Source: Sipunculus nudus
Lineage: Eukaryota > Annelida > Sipuncula > Golfingiida > Sipunculidae
Length of the DNA: 64,000 nt
NCBI GenBank assembly: GCA_026874595.1
Contig: CM049314.1
Span: 53,551,812-53,615,811 of the forward strand
Direction of reading: 5' to 3'
Both the position numbers and the translations under genes were made by a program. Of this stretch, positions 62,401 through 64,000 are shown piece after piece. The notes under the pieces are model-generated. The model made no database searches and was not told the DNA's origin. It was given only the letters and a program-made list of their open reading frames with translations. Numbering within the stretch: the first letter of the stretch is position 1; each line of letters begins with the position of its first letter.

Positions 62401-64000
62401 GTGTCAGCGGGATGGTCATGTAAACAGAGGTATCGTGTCAGCAGGATGGTCGTGTAAGAAGAGGTATCGTGTCAGCAGGATGGTCTTGTGAGCAGAGGTA
62501 TCGTGTCAGCAGGATGGTCTTGTGAGCAGAAGTATCGTGTCAACAGGATGGTCATGTAAACAGAGGTATCGTGTCAGCAGGATGGTCATGTAAACAGAGG
62601 TATCGTGTGAGCAGGATGGTCTTGTTAACAGAGGTATCGTGTGAGCAGGATGGTCTTGTTAACAGAAGTATCGTGTCAACAGGATGGTCATGTAAACAAA
62701 AGTATCCTGTCAGCAGGATGGTCGTGTAAGCAGAGGTATCGTGTCAACAGGATGGTCGTGTAAACAGAGGTATCGTGTGAGCGGGATGGTCTTGTTAACA
62801 GAGGTATCGTGTCAACAGGATCGTCGTGTAAACAGAGGTATCGTGTGAGCGGGATGGTTGTGTAAGCAGAGGTATCGTGTCAGCAGAATGGTCGTGTAAG
62901 CAGAGGTATCGTGTCAGCAGGATGGTCGTGTAAGCAGATGTATCGTGTCAGCAGGATGGTCGTGTAAGCAGAGGTATCATGTCAGCATGATGGTCGTGTA
63001 AACAGAGGTATTTTGTGAGCAGGATGGTCTTGTTAACAGGGCTATCGTGTCAATAGGATGGTCATGTAAACAGAGGTATCGTGTCAGCAGGATGGTCGTG
63101 TAAGGAGAGGTATCGTGTTAGCAGGATGGTCTTGTGAGCAGAGATATCGTGTCAACAGTGTCAGAGGTATCGTGTCAGCAAGATGGTAATGTAAACAGAG
63201 GTTTCGTGTCAGCAAAATGGTCGTGTAAACAGAGGTATCGTGTCAGCAGGATGGACGTATAAACAGAGGTATCGTGTGAGCAGGATGGTCTTGTTAACAG
63301 AGGTATCGTGTCAACAGGATGGTCATGTAAGCAGAGGTATCGTGTCAGCACGATGGTCGTGTAAGCAGAGGTATCATGTCAGCATGATGGTCGTGTAAAC
63401 AGAGGTATTGTGTGAGCAGGATGGTCTTGTTAACAGAGCTATCGTGTCAATAGAATGGTCATGTAAACAGAGGTATCGTGTCAGCGGGATGGTCATGTAA
63501 ACAGAGGTATCGTGTCAGCAGGATGGTCTTGTGAGCAGAGGTATCGTGTCAGCAGGATGGTCTTGTGAGCAGAAGTATCGTGTCAACAGGATGGTCATGT
63601 AAACAGAGGTATCGTGTCAGCAGGATGGTCATGTAAACAGAGGTATCGTGTGAGCAGGATGGTCTTGTTAACAGTGGTATCGTGTGAGCAGGATGGTCTT
63701 GTTAACAGAAGTATCGTGTCAACAGGATGGTCATGTAAACAAAAGTATCCTGTCAGCAGGATGGTCGTGTAAGCAGAGGTATCGTGTCAACAGGATGGTC
63801 GTGTAAACAGAGGTATCGTGTGAGCGGGATGGTCTTGTTAACAGAGGTATCGTGTCAACAGGATGGTCGTGTAAACAGAGGTATCGTGTGAGCGGGATGG
63901 TCTTGTTAACAGAGTTATCGTGTCAACAGGATGGTCATGTAAGCAGAGGTATCGTGTCAACAGGATGGTCATGTAAGCAGAGGTATCGTGTCAGCAGGAT
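59401..64000 (+). repeat. Array III right domain with mixed higher-order segments
   Basis: Markers lie at 59,467, 61,802 and 63,151 (intervals 2,335 and 1,349). Segments resemble both the domain of about 1.35-kb repeats and the 8,945-bp repeat. A chimaeric join at about 60,331 (TAAACAGATGTATCG) puts a GATGTATCG monomer directly after a TAGAATGGTCATG monomer. The array continues past the window edge. Confidence 0.8.

Larger units (their letters stand above)
24378..64000 (+). repeat. Array III: 34-bp satellite, at least 39.6 kb, about 1,150 monomers, runs off right edge
   Basis: The core TATCGTGTCAGCAGGATGG recurs every 34 bp without a break to the last base. Main variants are GTCAAC, GTGAGC or GTTAGC in place of GTCAGC; TCGTG, TCATG or TCTTG after GGATGG; and TAAGC, TAAAC, TTAAC or TGAGC before AGAG. 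The consensus has about 13 G and 5 C per unit on the plus strand. Variants recur in fixed order, forming higher-order repeats. A truncated 23-bp monomer (GTCAACAGTGTCAGAGG) occurs 28 times from 26,651 to 63,151. No transposon, microsatellite or unique DNA is inserted anywhere. 34 is not a multiple of three and stops recur, so the array is not coding. The frames of 67-77 codons seen repeatedly on either strand only reflect duplicated blocks. Confidence 0.97.

Noticed and set aside
24378-64000. Resemblance to a CRISPR array (short direct repeats of about 34 bp)
   Set aside because: There are no unique spacers. The repeats are head-to-tail with no gap, no cas genes are present, and the setting is an animal genome.
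24378-64000. Calling the array a centromere or telomere
   Set aside because: The structure is compatible with a centromeric satellite, but no TTAGGG tract, chromatin data or chromosome position is available. Sequence alone cannot decide.

Overview
The window looks like non-coding chromosomal DNA from an animal, most likely a marine mollusc (bivalve or gastropod). The evidence is the absence of bacterial gene density, long AT and AAT microsatellites, tRNA-derived SINE pieces with RNA polymerase III B-box motifs, and an interspersed repeat at 22.07-23.55 kb. That repeat opens with a GAGCTAA hairpin and TCCGTC runs and closes on CCCATGGGTCCCTTGTTTT, an arrangement I remember from mollusc genomes. 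That recollection is not a database result. No intact gene, rRNA, tRNA or CRISPR array was found.

Layout. 1-1,490 (minus strand): a decayed copy of an unrecognised protein gene whose last part is an open frame running off the left edge. 2-12.3 kb: AT-rich intergenic DNA with a small MITE-like repeat, a CpG-rich island (3.09-3.54 kb), degenerate tandem repeats (4.2-4.8 and 7.2-7.9 kb), a short 33-bp minisatellite (8.74 kb), a CpG/CCAAT-rich patch (10.26-10.66 kb) and microsatellites. 12.37-15.33 kb: a G/T-rich minisatellite of about 53 bp (array I), split by 1.1 kb of unrelated sequence. 16.2-16.5 kb: a 49-bp tandem repeat beside a SINE fragment. 17.83-19.14 kb: a 34-bp minisatellite (array II). 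19.14-24.02 kb: SINE, microsatellites, a pair of inverted termini, the TCCGTC-type repeat and a near-perfect palindrome. 24.378 kb to the right edge: a second, much larger 34-bp satellite (array III), at least 39.6 kb and roughly 1,150 monomers, with no visible insertion.

The dominant feature is array III. It is not a simple tandem repeat: 34-bp variants recur in fixed order as nested higher-order repeats. A truncated 23-bp monomer occurs 28 times and acts as a phase mark. Distances between these marks give an 8,945-bp tandem duplication, a 3,310-bp tandem duplication nested inside it, a separate duplication of about 3.4-3.7 kb, and 8-monomer (272-bp) gains or losses. Almost every spacing fits n x 34 + 23 bp, with small excesses explained by three rare length variants. 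Arrays II and III share the 34-bp period and a core, and array-II-like relic monomers lie just left of array III, so the two were probably once continuous.

There is no gene network to describe. The region is best read as a satellite-dense, probably heterochromatic locus shaped by unequal exchange. Whether it is centromeric, pericentromeric, subtelomeric or interstitial cannot be told from the sequence. Large duplications this similar also need checking as possible assembly artefacts.
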